From Pseudogemmobacter sp044142105 (GTDB lineage: Bacteria > Pseudomonadota > Alphaproteobacteria > Rhodobacterales > Rhodobacteraceae), in assembly GCF_044142105.1 (NCBI RefSeq), contig NZ_JBGTYM010000006.1, forward strand, positions 62,001-126,000: a DNA stretch of 64,000 nucleotides. The letters are read 5' to 3'. Positions 50,913-60,743 of this stretch are shown piece by piece (position 1 is the first letter of the stretch; the number at the start of each line of letters is the position of its first letter). The notes beneath the pieces were generated by a model. The model was not told the DNA's origin, did no database searches, and worked only from the letters and a program-made list of their open reading frames with translations. Both the position numbers and the translations under genes were made by a program.

Positions 50913-52859
50913 GTGAGGCGCACCCAGAAGGACACCGAGAAAAGCGCCCGCACCATCACAAGGCGTGGGCTGATGCTGGGCGGGGCGATGACCGCCATGG
51001 TGACCGCGCTTGGCGTGCGGATGCGCTATCTCCAGATCGACCAGGCCGAGGAGTTCAAGCTTCTGGCCGAGGAGAATCGCGTCAATATCCGGCTGATCCC
51101 GCCCGTGCGCGGCATGATCTATGACCGCAATGGCAAGATCCTGGCCCAGAACGAGCAGAATTACCGCATCTCGATCACCCGCGAGGATGCCGGCGATGTC
51201 GATGTGGTGATGCGGCGGCTGGCGACGCTGATCCCGATGACGGCGGAAGAGCTGGAGCAGACGATTTCCGACGTCAAGAAGCACTCGGCCTTCGTGCCGG
51301 TCGTGGTGAAGGACCGGCTGAGCTGGGACGAGTTCTCCAAGGTCGCGATCAACGCCCCCGCCCTGCCCGGCGTGGTGCCAGAAGTGGGCCTGTCGCGCCT
51401 TTACCCGCGCGATTTCGATTTCGCCCATGTGGTGGGCTATGTCGGCCCGGTCTCGGACAAGGATCTGGCCGGGCTGGAAGATCCCGACCCCGTGCTGCGC
51501 CTGCCCAAGTTCCAGATCGGCAAGATCGGCGCCGAGCGCTGGCTTGAGCCGATGCTGCGCGGCACGGCTGGCACGAAGAAGATCGAGGTCAACCATGTCG
51601 GCCGCGTGATGCGCGAGCTGGAGCGCAAGGAAGGCCAGAAGGGATCCGACATCCTTCTGACCATCGACGCCAACCTGCAAAACTTTACGCAGGCAAGATT
51701 GGGCGAGGAAAGCGCTGCTGTGGTGGTGATGGATGTCACCAATGGCGATGTGCTGGCTTGCGTCTCCTCGCCCAGTTTCGACCCCAACCTTTTCGTGCGC
51801 GGCATCAGCCATGCCGATTACTCGGCCCTGACCGAGCATGACCACCGGCCTCTGGCCAACAAGTCGGTCTCGGGCGCCTATCCGCCCGGCTCGACCTTCA
51901 AGATGGTGACGGCGCTGGCAGCGCTGCATTCCGGCTCGATCGGCGTGGGCCATTCGGTGCGCTGCCCCGGCTATCTGGAATATGGCGGCCGCAAGTTCCA
52001 TTGCTGGAGCCGCGGCGGCCATGGCGCGGTCGGGCTGACACGGTCCTTCGAGCAAAGCTGCGACGTGTTCTATTACGACGTGGCGCAGAAGGTTGGCATT
52101 GACAAGATTGCCGAGATGGGCCGGATGCTGGGCCTGGGCCTGCGCCATGACCTGCCGATGTCGGCGATCACCGAAGGCATCATGCCGACCAAGGCCTGGA
52201 AGCAGGAGCGCTACAAGCAGGACTGGCGGATCGGCGACACGATCAACGCCTCGATCGGCCAGGGATATGTGCTGGCCTCGCCGCTGCAACTGGCGGTGAT
52301 GACAGCGCGGATCGCAAGCGGGCGCGCGGTGGAGCCGCGGCTGGTGCATGTGGTCGATGGCAAGGAAATGCCCGTGGCCGAGGCACCCCTTCTCGACATC
52401 GCGCCGGAATTCCTGACGGCCGTGCGCAAGGGCATGCATGACGTGGTGAACGGCGCGCATGGCACGGCGAAAGGCAGCCGGGTGGTCGAACCGACCATGG
52501 TCTTCGCGGGCAAGACCGGCACCAGCCAGGTGCGCAACATCACCGCCGCCGAACGGGCGCGGGGCGTGGTGTCGAATGATCAGCTGCCCTGGAACCGCCG
52601 CGACCACGCGCTGTTCGTGGGCTACGCGCCCTATGACAATCCGCGCTATGCCGTCTCGGTGGTGGTGGAACACGGCTCGGGCGGATCGACCACCGCCGCG
52701 CCCATCGCGCGCGACGTGATCCTGGCCGCGTTGAACAAGGGCCTGCCGCCGCTGGAGGCCTATCCCGCCTCGCAGCGCGGCCGGATCGAGACCATGCTCA
52801 AGGAGCTGCCGTTGCGTGATCCGGCGACCGGCATCGCCCCCAAGGCGGAAAGGGCCTGA
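50913..52859 (+). CDS. mrdA: Penicillin-binding protein 2, peptidoglycan transpeptidase
   Basis: A 648-residue class B PBP of the elongasome. One N-terminal membrane helix (about 20-40), a pedestal dimerisation domain with PPVRGMIYDRNGKILAQN, then the transpeptidase domain with catalytic Ser in PGSTFK, SCD in the second motif position and KTGTSQ as the third motif. It starts with GTG at 50913; an SD site is not clear. RodA follows after 3 nt as expected for the PBP2-RodA pair. Confidence 0.95.
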   Translation: MRRTQKDTEKSARTITRRGLMLGGAMTAMVTALGVRMRYLQIDQAEEFKLLAEENRVNIRLIPPVRGMIYDRNGKILAQNEQNYRISITREDAGDVDVVMRRLATLIPMTAEELEQTISDVKKHSAFVPVVVKDRLSWDEFSKVAINAPALPGVVPEVGLSRLYPRDFDFAHVVGYVGPVSDKDLAGLEDPDPVLRLPKFQIGKIGAERWLEPMLRGTAGTKKIEVNHVGRVMRELERKEGQKGSDILLTIDANLQNFTQARLGEESAAVVVMDVTNGDVLACVSSPSFDPNLFVRGISHADYSALTEHDHRPLANKSVSGAYPPGSTFKMVTALAALHSGSIGVGHSVRCPGYLEYGGRKFHCWSRGGHGAVGLTRSFEQSCDVFYYDVAQKVGIDKIAEMGRMLGLGLRHDLPMSAITEGIMPTKAWKQERYKQDWRIGDTINASIGQGYVLASPLQLAVMTARIASGRAVEPRLVHVVDGKEMPVAEAPLLDIAPEFLTAVRKGMHDVVNGAHGTAKGSRVVEPTMVFAGKTGTSQVRNITAAERARGVVSNDQLPWNRRDHALFVGYAPYDNPRYAVSVVVEHGSGGSTTAAPIARDVILAALNKGLPPLEAYPASQRGRIETMLKELPLRDPATGIAPKAERA

Positions 52860-52862
52860 GCC

Positions 52863-54002
52863 ATGGCCTATCTGGAAAACCGGCTCAAACATGTGCCGAC
52901 CGGGCTGCGCAAGGTCCTGTACATCAACTGGCCGCTGGTCGTGCTGGTTACCGCCGTTTCGCTGGTCGGGATATTGATGCTCTATTCCATCGCGGGCGGC
53001 GATTTCGATGTCTGGGCGCGGCGGCAGGCCCAGGTCTTCGTCGCCGGCATGGTGCTGATGTTCATCGTGGCCTTCGTGCCGATCTGGGTCTGGCGGTCGA
53101 TGGCGGGGGCAGCCTATATCGTCTCTTTCGCGCTGCTGATCTTTGTCGAGTTCATGGGCCGGATCGGCATGGGGGCGCAAAGGTGGATCGAGCTGGGGCC
53201 GATCAACCTGCAACCGTCCGAGATGATGAAATTCGCCCTCGTGATGCTGCTGGCGGCCTATTACGACTGGCTGGACCTGAAGAAAGTCTCGCGGCCCTTC
53301 TGGGTGCTGGTGCCGGTGCTTCTGACCGTGGCGCCCACGGTGCTGGTTCTGATGCAGCCGAACCTTGGCACTTCGGTCATGCTGCTGGCGGCGGGGGCGA
53401 CCGTGATGTTCGTGGGCGGCGTATCCCTGTGGTATTTCGGCGCGGTGATCGCAGTGGTCGCCGGCGCGGTCGCCTCGGTCTTCCTGTCGCGCGGCACGCC
53501 CTGGCAATTGCTGCATGACTATCAATATCGCCGGATCGACACCTTCCTTGACCCTTCGGCCGATCCTTTGGGCGCGGGCTACAATATCATCCAGGCCAAG
53601 ATCGCGCTGGGGTCGGGCGGTTGGAGCGGCAAGGGCTTCATGCAGGGCACGCAATCGCGGCTGAACTTCCTGCCGGAGAAGCAAACCGACTTCATCTTCA
53701 CCACGCTGGCCGAGGAATTCGGCTTTGTCGGCGCCTTCTCGCTTCTGGCGATCTATGCGCTGATCATCGGCTTCTGCCTTTATGCCGCCTTGCAGAACAA
53801 GGACCGCTTCTCCTCGCTGCTGATCATCGGGGTCGCAGCGAATTTCTTCTTCTACATCGCGGTGAACCTGTCGATGGTCATGGGCATGGCCCCGGTCGTG
53901 GGCGTGCCGCTGCCGCTGCTGTCCTATGGCGGTTCGGCGATGCTGGTGATCCTGGTCGGCTTCGGGCTGGTACAAAGCGCCTATGTCCACCGCCCGCGCT
54001 GA
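52863..54002 (+). CDS. mrdB: Peptidoglycan glycosyltransferase RodA
   Basis: A 379-residue SEDS-family membrane polymerase with about ten helices. SEDS marks: QRWIELGPINLQPSEMMKFALV, the long loop with QANLGTS-like PNLGTSV, and the C-terminal GVPLPLLSYGGSAML signature. Partner of the preceding PBP2. Last gene of the operon. About 127 nt of non-coding DNA follows. Confidence 0.95.
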   Translation: MAYLENRLKHVPTGLRKVLYINWPLVVLVTAVSLVGILMLYSIAGGDFDVWARRQAQVFVAGMVLMFIVAFVPIWVWRSMAGAAYIVSFALLIFVEFMGRIGMGAQRWIELGPINLQPSEMMKFALVMLLAAYYDWLDLKKVSRPFWVLVPVLLTVAPTVLVLMQPNLGTSVMLLAAGATVMFVGGVSLWYFGAVIAVVAGAVASVFLSRGTPWQLLHDYQYRRIDTFLDPSADPLGAGYNIIQAKIALGSGGWSGKGFMQGTQSRLNFLPEKQTDFIFTTLAEEFGFVGAFSLLAIYALIIGFCLYAALQNKDRFSSLLIIGVAANFFFYIAVNLSMVMGMAPVVGVPLPLLSYGGSAMLVILVGFGLVQSAYVHRPR

Positions 54003-54129
54003 GGCGGATTCTCTCTTGTCTTTCCTTGGCTTGCCGCTTCATCTTGGTGTGAAACGCTCCGGGGGTCCGGCGGCTGGTCCCCGGGGCCTTGCCGCCAACG
54101 CCGCCGCCTTGTCCTGAAAGGCCCTGCCC

Positions 54130-55065
54130 ATGCTGACTCTGCTCTTCGCCTCTCCTGCCAATTGGGACGAATATCGCGAAGTTCTGCCCGGCGCGCTGGA
54201 GGCGGCGGGGATCAGGGCGCAAATCTTTACACTGGAAAATCAACCGGCACCGGACCAGGTCGACTATCTCATCTACGCGCCTTCCTCACCCTTGCAGGAT
54301 TTCACCCCCTTCACGCGTGCCAAGGCGGTGCTGTCGCTCTGGGCGGGAGTGGAGCGGATCGTGGGCAATACCACGCTCACCCAGCCGCTCTGCCGCATGG
54401 TCGATCCCTGGCTGACCGAGGGGATGGTGGAATGGGTGGTGGGCCACACGCTGCGCCACCACCTGGGCATGGACAGGCATATCGTCAACCCGGACCATGT
54501 CTGGGACCCCGCCAGCCCACCCCTGGCGCGCGACCGGCGGGTGGCGGTGCTGGGCCTGGGCGCCCTGGGCCTGGCCTGCGCCCGGGCGTTGCAGGGTTTG
54601 AACTTTGCCGTGTCAGGATGGAGCCGGACCGCGAAGGACATCGCCGGCCTGCCCACCGCCCATGGTGCCGATGGCCTGCGCGCCACGCTGGCCGCGGCAG
54701 AGATCGTGATCCTGCTGCTGCCCAAGACGCCAGAGACAGAGAACACGCTGGATGCCGCCGCGCTGGCGGCGATGCCCAAGGGCGCGGTGATCCTGAACCC
54801 GGGCCGCGGCGCGCTGATCGACGATGCGGCGCTGCTGGCCGCGCTGGATGCGGGCCAGATCGGCCATGCCACGCTGGACGTATTCCGCGTCGAACCCTTG
54901 CCCAAGGATCATCCGTTCTGGTCCCATCCGGGGGTAACCGTCACCCCGCATATCGCTGCCGATACGCGGCCCGCCTCGGCGGCGCGGGTGCTGGTCGAGA
55001 ACATCCGCCGGGGCGAAGCGGGGGAACCGCTGCTGAACCTCGTGGATCGCGCGCGGGGCTATTGA
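54130..55065 (+). CDS. D-2-hydroxyacid dehydrogenase, glyoxylate/hydroxypyruvate reductase A-like
   Basis: A 311-residue NAD(P)-dependent reductase. Rossmann motif VLGLGALGLACARALQGL, catalytic Arg in NPGRGALIDD, Glu in DVFRVEPLPKDHPFW and His in VTPHIAADT. Overall pattern follows GhrA (the short N-terminal domain and the LFASPANWDEYREVL start). Reduces glyoxylate or hydroxypyruvate. Convergent with the RpiR regulator gene, 15 nt apart. No clear operon partner. Confidence 0.85.
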   Translation: MLTLLFASPANWDEYREVLPGALEAAGIRAQIFTLENQPAPDQVDYLIYAPSSPLQDFTPFTRAKAVLSLWAGVERIVGNTTLTQPLCRMVDPWLTEGMVEWVVGHTLRHHLGMDRHIVNPDHVWDPASPPLARDRRVAVLGLGALGLACARALQGLNFAVSGWSRTAKDIAGLPTAHGADGLRATLAAAEIVILLLPKTPETENTLDAAALAAMPKGAVILNPGRGALIDDAALLAALDAGQIGHATLDVFRVEPLPKDHPFWSHPGVTVTPHIAADTRPASAARVLVENIRRGEAGEPLLNLVDRARGY

Positions 55066-55080
55066 GCGCGGCGCCCCGGG

Positions 55081-55947
55081 TCAGGGCTTGCCGACCTTGG
55101 GGGCGCGGAACACTTTGGTGCGGGCAAACAGATCCTCAAGCTGGTTGAGCCGGTCCTGCACCGCATCGGCCAGCCGGCCCTGAACCTGGGCCAAGAGCGC
55201 CTCGACCACGACAAGGATCGCGGCGGTGGAATCCCAGGCGGCGGGGACCTCGATCTGGCAGGCCAAAGTGTGCCGGGCATGGGCCACGGCGGGCGAGAGC
55301 CAGCGATCGGTGATCAGCACCACCTCGGCGCCCTGCGCCGCCGCCAGTTCGGCGAATTGCCCGGCATTGCCCTCGTATCGGCGGATGTCGAAGATCACCG
55401 CGACATCGCCCGCCCGCAGGTCGAGCAGCGCCTGCTGCCAGTCGGTCAGGTGATCGGCCAGGAAGGAAACCTCGGGCCGGATCACCCGCAGAAGCGTGGC
55501 CATGTAGTCGGCATGGGCATGGGTCAGCCGCCCGCCCATCACCACCACCCGCCGGTTGATGTCGGACAGAAGCTCGGCCGCGCCCAGGAAATCGGCGGGG
55601 CGGATCTGGGCCAGCGTCGCGTCGATATTGGCGACGACCTGCGCGGCGAAACCCTGCAAGGGATGGGCAGGCGCGCCTTCGGTCAGCGACAAAGGCGCGA
55701 CCAGAAGATGCTCGACCTCGCGCCGCAGGACCTGCTGGTAATCGGAATAGCCCTTGAAGCCCAGTTTCTGCACCAGCCGCACCACCGTGGGCGATGACAC
55801 ATCCGCCGCCCGCGCCAGCGTGGTGATGGACCCCAGCGCCGACATCGGGAAATGCGACAGGATATGGGTCGCGGCCTGGCGCTCGGCCCGTGTCAGATCG
55901 GCCAGCGCCGCGCGCATCCTGTCTTCGATCCGGGCCGGTTCAGCCAT
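55081..55947 (-). CDS. MurR/RpiR-family transcriptional regulator
   Basis: A 288-residue regulator with an N-terminal RpiR helix-turn-helix (LTRAERQAATHILSHFPMSALGSITTLARAADVSSPTVVRLVQKLGFKGYSDYQ) and a C-terminal SIS sugar-isomerase-like domain (VVVMGGRLTHAHADYMATLL, then DVAVIFDIRRYEGN). It is divergent from the TRAP/ligase operon with about 185 nt between starts and is the obvious candidate to control it. The ligand is probably a phosphorylated or amino sugar-like small molecule, which cannot be read here. Confidence 0.87.
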   Translation of the reverse strand: MAEPARIEDRMRAALADLTRAERQAATHILSHFPMSALGSITTLARAADVSSPTVVRLVQKLGFKGYSDYQQVLRREVEHLLVAPLSLTEGAPAHPLQGFAAQVVANIDATLAQIRPADFLGAAELLSDINRRVVVMGGRLTHAHADYMATLLRVIRPEVSFLADHLTDWQQALLDLRAGDVAVIFDIRRYEGNAGQFAELAAAQGAEVVLITDRWLSPAVAHARHTLACQIEVPAAWDSTAAILVVVEALLAQVQGRLADAVQDRLNQLEDLFARTKVFRAPKVGKP

Positions 55948-56132
55948 TTCGCCCCCAATGTCGAAAGAAACGATTGTAACAGAGATTCGCACGCCGGAAT
56001 ATTCTTGACAGAAATCGCGCGGGCGGGAACCCTTGATCAAAACGGGGAGATGACTCGCAGATGACAATGGGGGCAACCACGCCGGGAGCGGCGCGGGCGG
56101 CGGCTTGGCCGCGCCTTATGGGGCGCTGACCG

Positions 56133-56639
56133 ATGCCGCGCAGCGCGATCATCTTCGTGCGCCTGATCGAGGCGCTTAATTACCGCATCGGCCGGATGGC
56201 GATGTATCTGCTGTTCGTCCTTGCCGGTGTCTTGCTGTGGTCGATCATTGCCAAGGCCTTTGGCCGCCCGCCGCTCTGGACGCAGGAAATGGCGCAATTC
56301 GCCATGGTGTCCTATTTCGTGCTGGGCGGGGCCTATTCGCTGCAATTGGGCGCCAATGTGCGGATGGATCTGATCTACGGCCGCTGGTCGCCACGGCGGC
56401 AGGCGGCAGTGGATGCGGTCACGGTCTTCGCGATGATCTTCTTCCTGGGCGTCGTGCTGTATGGCGGCATCGACAGCACGATCTATGCCTTTGAAATCGG
56501 CGAGAGGTCGCGCACGGTCTGGCGGCCCTATATGGCCCCGATCAAGATGATCATCTGTTTTGGGGTCTTCCTGATGATCCTCCAATCCCTGGCCTTCCTG
56601 ATCCGTGACATCGCGCGGCTGCGCGGGGAAGAAATCTGA
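56133..56639 (+). CDS. dctQ: TRAP transporter small permease, DctQ type
   Basis: A 168-residue membrane protein with four helices (about 25-42, 52-70, 90-112 and 132-152). The FGRPPLWTQEMAQFAMVSYFVLGGAYSLQLGANVRMDLIYGRW stretch is the DctQ signature. Works with the large permease to import a substrate using the sodium gradient. Its stop and the next start share a base (TGATG), so the pair is coupled. Confidence 0.88.
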   Translation: MPRSAIIFVRLIEALNYRIGRMAMYLLFVLAGVLLWSIIAKAFGRPPLWTQEMAQFAMVSYFVLGGAYSLQLGANVRMDLIYGRWSPRRQAAVDAVTVFAMIFFLGVVLYGGIDSTIYAFEIGERSRTVWRPYMAPIKMIICFGVFLMILQSLAFLIRDIARLRGEEI

Positions 56640-57982
56640 TGCCGAACGAATATATCGCCCTCGTGATGTTCGGCGGCATGGTGATCATGCTTTTGACCGG
56701 CCAGCGGGTCTTTGCCGTCATCGGTTTCGTCGGCGCGGTTGCGGCCCTTGCGCTCTGGGGCACCGGCGGCTCGGCCATCCCCTTCACCAGCGGCATCAAG
56801 CTGATGAACTGGTATCCGATGCTGACCCTGCCGATGTTCGTCTGGATGGGCTATGTCATGTCGGAAACCCGCATGGCGGACGATCTGTACAAGATGTTCC
56901 ATGTCTGGTTCGGCGCCATTCCGGGCGGGCTGGCGATCGGGACGATCTTCCTGATGGTGCTGATTTCCGCCATGAACGGCCTGTCGGTGGCGGGTCTGGC
57001 GATCGGCGCCACCATTGCTTTGCCCGAGATGCTGAAGCGCGGCTATGACAAGGTGATGATCACCGGGGTCATTCAGGGCGGGTCGAGCCTTGGCATCCTG
57101 ATCCCGCCATCGGTCGTGCTGGTGCTCTATGCGATGATCGCGCGCCAGCCGGTCGGGCAATTGTGGCTTGCCGGGGTGTTTCCGGGCCTGCTGATGGCCG
57201 GGGTCTTCCTGATTTACATCATCATCCGCTGCGCGCGGAACCCCGCGCTTGGCCCGCCGCTGAGCGCCGAGGAACGCGCGGCAAGCCAGGGGGAGAAATA
57301 CCGGCTGCTGCGCGCGGGCATCCTGCCCTTCGCGATCTTCGCAGCGATGATGGGGCCGTTCCTATATGGCTGGGCCAGCCTGGTCGAAGCCTCGGTGATC
57401 GGCGCCACCATCGCGACGCTGGTGGCCGTGGTGCGCGGCCGGATGACCCGCAAGGTCTTTGACAGCTGCATGGTCCAGACCCTGGGCGTCAGCTGCATGT
57501 TCATGTGGATCATCTTGGCCGCCCTGGCCTTCGGCGCGGTTTTCGACGGGCTGGGCGCGGTCAAGGCGATCGAGACGCTGTTCCTGCAGGATATGGGTCT
57601 GTCGCCCTGGACGATCCTGATCCTGATGCAGGTGTCCTTCCTGATCATGGGCATGTTCCTGGACGACACCGCGATGCTGGTGATCGTGGCGCCGCTCTAC
57701 ATACCGCTGGTCGCCAAGCTGGACCTTGGCATGCCGCCGCAGGATGTGCTGATCTGGTATGGCGTTCTCTACACCATCACTTGCCAGATCGCCTATATCA
57801 CCCCGCCCTTCGGCTATAACCTGTTCCTGATGCGCGCCATGGCGCCCGACCATGTGTCGCTGGCCGATATCTACCGATCCATCGTGCCGATCGTCGGGCT
57901 GATGATCCTGACGCTGGTGATCGTGATGCTGTTCCCGGACATCGCGCTCTGGCTGCCGCATCTTGTCTACGGCGCGCCTTGA
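56639..57982 (+). CDS. dctM: TRAP transporter large permease, DctM type
   Basis: A 447-residue membrane protein with about 12 helices. Conserved DctM pieces: MNGLSVAGLAIGATIALPEMLKRGYDK, GGSSLGILIPPSVVLVLYAM and the C-terminal ITCQIAYITPPFGYNLFLM. Longer form of the mannitol/chloroaromatic subgroup. Partner of the DctQ protein and the DctP binding protein next to it. Confidence 0.92.
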   Translation: MPNEYIALVMFGGMVIMLLTGQRVFAVIGFVGAVAALALWGTGGSAIPFTSGIKLMNWYPMLTLPMFVWMGYVMSETRMADDLYKMFHVWFGAIPGGLAIGTIFLMVLISAMNGLSVAGLAIGATIALPEMLKRGYDKVMITGVIQGGSSLGILIPPSVVLVLYAMIARQPVGQLWLAGVFPGLLMAGVFLIYIIIRCARNPALGPPLSAEERAASQGEKYRLLRAGILPFAIFAAMMGPFLYGWASLVEASVIGATIATLVAVVRGRMTRKVFDSCMVQTLGVSCMFMWIILAALAFGAVFDGLGAVKAIETLFLQDMGLSPWTILILMQVSFLIMGMFLDDTAMLVIVAPLYIPLVAKLDLGMPPQDVLIWYGVLYTITCQIAYITPPFGYNLFLMRAMAPDHVSLADIYRSIVPIVGLMILTLVIVMLFPDIALWLPHLVYGAP

Positions 57983-58046
57983 GGCCCCGAACCGAAAACC
58001 GGGCAGAGACCCGCGAGACCAGAAGATCAACCCAACGGAGGTAACA

Positions 58047-59087
58047 ATGACGACGACCAGACGGAAATTCCTCAGCACCGGCGCGCTGGCCGGGGCCGCC
58101 GCTCTTGCCGCCCCCGCCGTTCAGGCGCAGGCCGCGCCGATCAAGTGGCGGATGCAGACCTATGCCGGCGCCGCCTTGGGCGAGCATGTGGTGAAACCCG
58201 CCATCGACGCGTTCAACAAGATCGCCGCCGGGCAGATGGAGATCGAGCTTTACTACGCCGATCAGCTGGTGCCGACGTCGGAACTGTTCCGCGCCATGCA
58301 GTCGGGCACGATCGATGCGGTGCAGTCGGATGACGATTCGATGCAGTCGCCCACCGAAGTGACGGTGTTCGGCGGATATTTCCCGCTGGCGCTGCGCTAT
58401 TCGCTGGACGTGCCGGTGCTGTTCAACCAGTACGGGCTCGACCAGATCTGGAAGGAAGAATATGGCAAGGTGGGCGTGCAGCACATCTCGGCCGGATCCT
58501 GGGATCCCTGCCATTTCGCCACCAAGGACCCGATCAACAGCCTGAAGGATCTGGAAGGCAAGCGCGTCTTCACCTTCCCGACCGCAGGCCGGTTCCTGGC
58601 GCAATTCGGCGTGGTGCCGATGCAGCTGCCCTGGGAGGACATTCAGGTCGCGCTGCAAACGGGCGAGCTGGACGGGATCGCCTGGTCGGGCATCACCGAG
58701 GATTACACGGTTGGCTGGGCCGATGTGACCAAGTATTTCCTGACCAACAACATCTCGGGCGCCTGGATCGGCCATTTCTTCGCCAATCAGGACCGCTGGA
58801 ACGAAGTGCCGGAGCATCTGCAAGAGCTGATGAAGGTCTGCTTCGAGCAGTCGCATTATTACCGCCAGTGGTGGTATTGGGGCGGCGAGGCCGATCTGCG
58901 GGTCAACGGGCCGAAGCTCCAGCTGACCTCGATCCCCGATTCCGAATGGGCGACCGTGGAACAGGCCGCCGCCACCTTCTGGGACGAGATCGCGGCGGAG
59001 TCCGAGGTCAAGGCCAAGGTCGTCGAAGTCATCAAGAAATACAATGACGTGATGAGCAAGGCCGGGCGGCCCTACCGCTACGGCTGA
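58047..59087 (+). CDS. dctP: TRAP transporter substrate-binding protein, DctP/TakP-like, Tat-exported
   Basis: A 346-residue periplasmic binding protein. The N-terminus TTTRRKFLSTGALAGAAALAAP is a twin-arginine (RRKFL) signal, so it is exported folded. The mature part follows the TakP-like TRAP family with FPTAGRFLAQFGVVPMQLPWEDIQVALQTGELDGIAW, where a conserved Arg usually contacts a carboxylate. GGAGG lies 6 nt before the ATG. The binding of an anionic or zwitterionic substrate is likely; the downstream genes point to an amine or amino alcohol. Confidence 0.88.
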   Translation: MTTTRRKFLSTGALAGAAALAAPAVQAQAAPIKWRMQTYAGAALGEHVVKPAIDAFNKIAAGQMEIELYYADQLVPTSELFRAMQSGTIDAVQSDDDSMQSPTEVTVFGGYFPLALRYSLDVPVLFNQYGLDQIWKEEYGKVGVQHISAGSWDPCHFATKDPINSLKDLEGKRVFTFPTAGRFLAQFGVVPMQLPWEDIQVALQTGELDGIAWSGITEDYTVGWADVTKYFLTNNISGAWIGHFFANQDRWNEVPEHLQELMKVCFEQSHYYRQWWYWGGEADLRVNGPKLQLTSIPDSEWATVEQAAATFWDEIAAESEVKAKVVEVIKKYNDVMSKAGRPYRYG

Positions 59088-59098
59088 TCCCGACACGG

Positions 59099-59127
59099 CG
59101 GGCCGGCGCGCCTTGCGCCCCGGCCCG
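59099..59127 (+). other. Intercistronic hairpin after the TRAP binding-protein gene
   Basis: CGGGCCGG (59099-59106) pairs with CCGGCCCG (59120-59127), with an inner GCGC pair. It has no strong T-tract. It probably protects the 3' end of the binding-protein message or lowers read-through. The rest of 59088-59286 holds only a 23-codon ORF (59155-59226) that I do not call. Confidence 0.5.
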
Positions 59128-59286
59128 TCCTTCGGGACCCTGAAAGGCAAGAAGATGACCCCTTCCGTCGCGGCGGATTGCTGGCCCAGAAAACCCGAAT
59201 TCGGAGGGGCCGGGGCAGTGGCGTGACCCCTGCCCTGCTGCGCCCCTTGGGGCGCTGTCCGAAACCTATGAATTTATGAGGCCGAA

Positions 59287-60654
59287 ATGCCCGGAACCCT
59301 GACCCTTGACGCCCTGAAGAAGCTTGTCGCCTCGGGCGAGATCGACACTGTCCTTGTGGCCGCCCCCGACATGCAAGGCCGCCTGATGGGCAAGCGTTTC
59401 CACGCCGCCTTCTTCGTGAATGGCGGCTATGAAGAGACCCATTGCTGCGACTATCTTCTGGCCGTCGACATGGAGATGACCACCGTCCCCGGCTACAAGA
59501 CCAGCAGCTGGGAAAAGGGCTATGGCGATTATGTCATGAAGCCCGATCTGGCGACGCTGCGGGCACTGCCCTGGCTGCCGGGCACGGCCCTGTGCCTGGC
59601 CGACCTTCTGGATCACCACACGCATGAGGAAGTTTCGGTTTCGCCCCGCGCGATTCTGAAACGCCAGGTCGCACGGGCCCGGGCGATGGGCTTCGAGCCG
59701 ATGATGGCGACCGAGCTGGAATTCTACATCTTCGAGAACAGCTATGAAGGGCTGCGTGATGGCGGCCTGTCGGCGCTGAAGCCGATCAGCGCCTATAACG
59801 AGGATTACCACATCTTCCAGACCACCAAGGAAGAGGGGCTGATGCGGGCGGTGCGCAATGGCCTCTATGGTGCGGGCATCCCCGTCGAAAACACCAAGGG
59901 CGAGGCCGATGCCGGCCAGCATGAGGTGAACTACAAATATTCCGACGCGCTGGACACGGCCGACAACCATGTGATCGTCAAGCAGGCGGTCAAGGAGATC
60001 GCCCATGCGGCGGGCAAGTCGGTGACCTTCATGGCCAAATATGACCACCGCAAGGCCGGATCGTCGAGCCATGTCCACCAAAGCCTGTGGACCAAGGACG
60101 GCAAGCCGGTTTTCGCCGACAAGGCCGATGCGCATGGCATGTCGGCGACCATGAAGCATTTCCTGGCGGGTCAGCTGGCCCATGCCACCGAGATCACCGC
60201 CTTCCTTGCGCCCTATGTGAACAGCTACAAGCGCTTCTGCATCGGGCTTTTCGCGCCGACCAAGGCGGTCTGGAGCGCCGACAACCGCACGGCGGGCTTC
60301 CGCATCTGCGGGCTGCATTCCAAGGCGATCCGGGTGGAATGCCGCATCCCCGGCAGCGACGTGAACCCCTATCTCGCCTGTGCGGCCCTGCTGGCCGCTG
60401 GTCTGGCGGGGATCGAGGGCAAGCTGGAGCTGGAGCCCGAGATGAAGGGCGACATGTACAGCGCCCAGGGCATCCGCGAGATCCCGCACAACCTGCGCGA
60501 CGCCTCGGCCGCGCTTCTGGGCAGCACGATGCTGCGCCAGGCCTTCGGCGACGATGTGGTCGAGCATTACCACCATGCGGCGGAATGGGAGATCCTCGAG
60601 ACCGACCGCGTGGTGACGGATTTCGAACTGCAAAGGCTCTTGGAGCGGGTGTAA
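59287..60654 (+). CDS. Glutamine synthetase-like gamma-glutamyl amine ligase
   Basis: A 455-residue member of the glutamine synthetase fold outside the main GlnA group. Metal and nucleotide motifs are kept: ATELEFYIFENSYEG, DAGQHEVNY, SSSHVHQSLW and RVECRIPGSDVNPYLA. The Tyr-adenylylation site of GlnA is not visible. Such enzymes join glutamate to amines (putrescine, ethanolamine, isopropylamine, propylamine) with ATP. The position, after a TRAP importer and before an ALDH and an alcohol dehydrogenase, supports a catabolic ligase. The exact amine is unknown. Confidence 0.85.
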   Translation: MPGTLTLDALKKLVASGEIDTVLVAAPDMQGRLMGKRFHAAFFVNGGYEETHCCDYLLAVDMEMTTVPGYKTSSWEKGYGDYVMKPDLATLRALPWLPGTALCLADLLDHHTHEEVSVSPRAILKRQVARARAMGFEPMMATELEFYIFENSYEGLRDGGLSALKPISAYNEDYHIFQTTKEEGLMRAVRNGLYGAGIPVENTKGEADAGQHEVNYKYSDALDTADNHVIVKQAVKEIAHAAGKSVTFMAKYDHRKAGSSSHVHQSLWTKDGKPVFADKADAHGMSATMKHFLAGQLAHATEITAFLAPYVNSYKRFCIGLFAPTKAVWSADNRTAGFRICGLHSKAIRVECRIPGSDVNPYLACAALLAAGLAGIEGKLELEPEMKGDMYSAQGIREIPHNLRDASAALLGSTMLRQAFGDDVVEHYHHAAEWEILETDRVVTDFELQRLLERV

Positions 60655-60743
60655 GAGCGCCCGCCACCGCAGGGAATTGCACGACAGGGCGGGGAAACCC
60701 CGCCCCAAGACACAAGGGGGACGGCCCCCGCAAAGGTGAGACG

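Noticed and set aside
50880..53990. Open frame of over 1000 codons antisense to mrdA and mrdB
   Set aside because: Same cause: third-position GC bias of the true genes. No RBS or domain; the sense genes are unambiguous.
59155..59226. 23-codon ORF between dctP and the ligase gene
   Set aside because: Weak start context and no amino acid pattern of a leader peptide.
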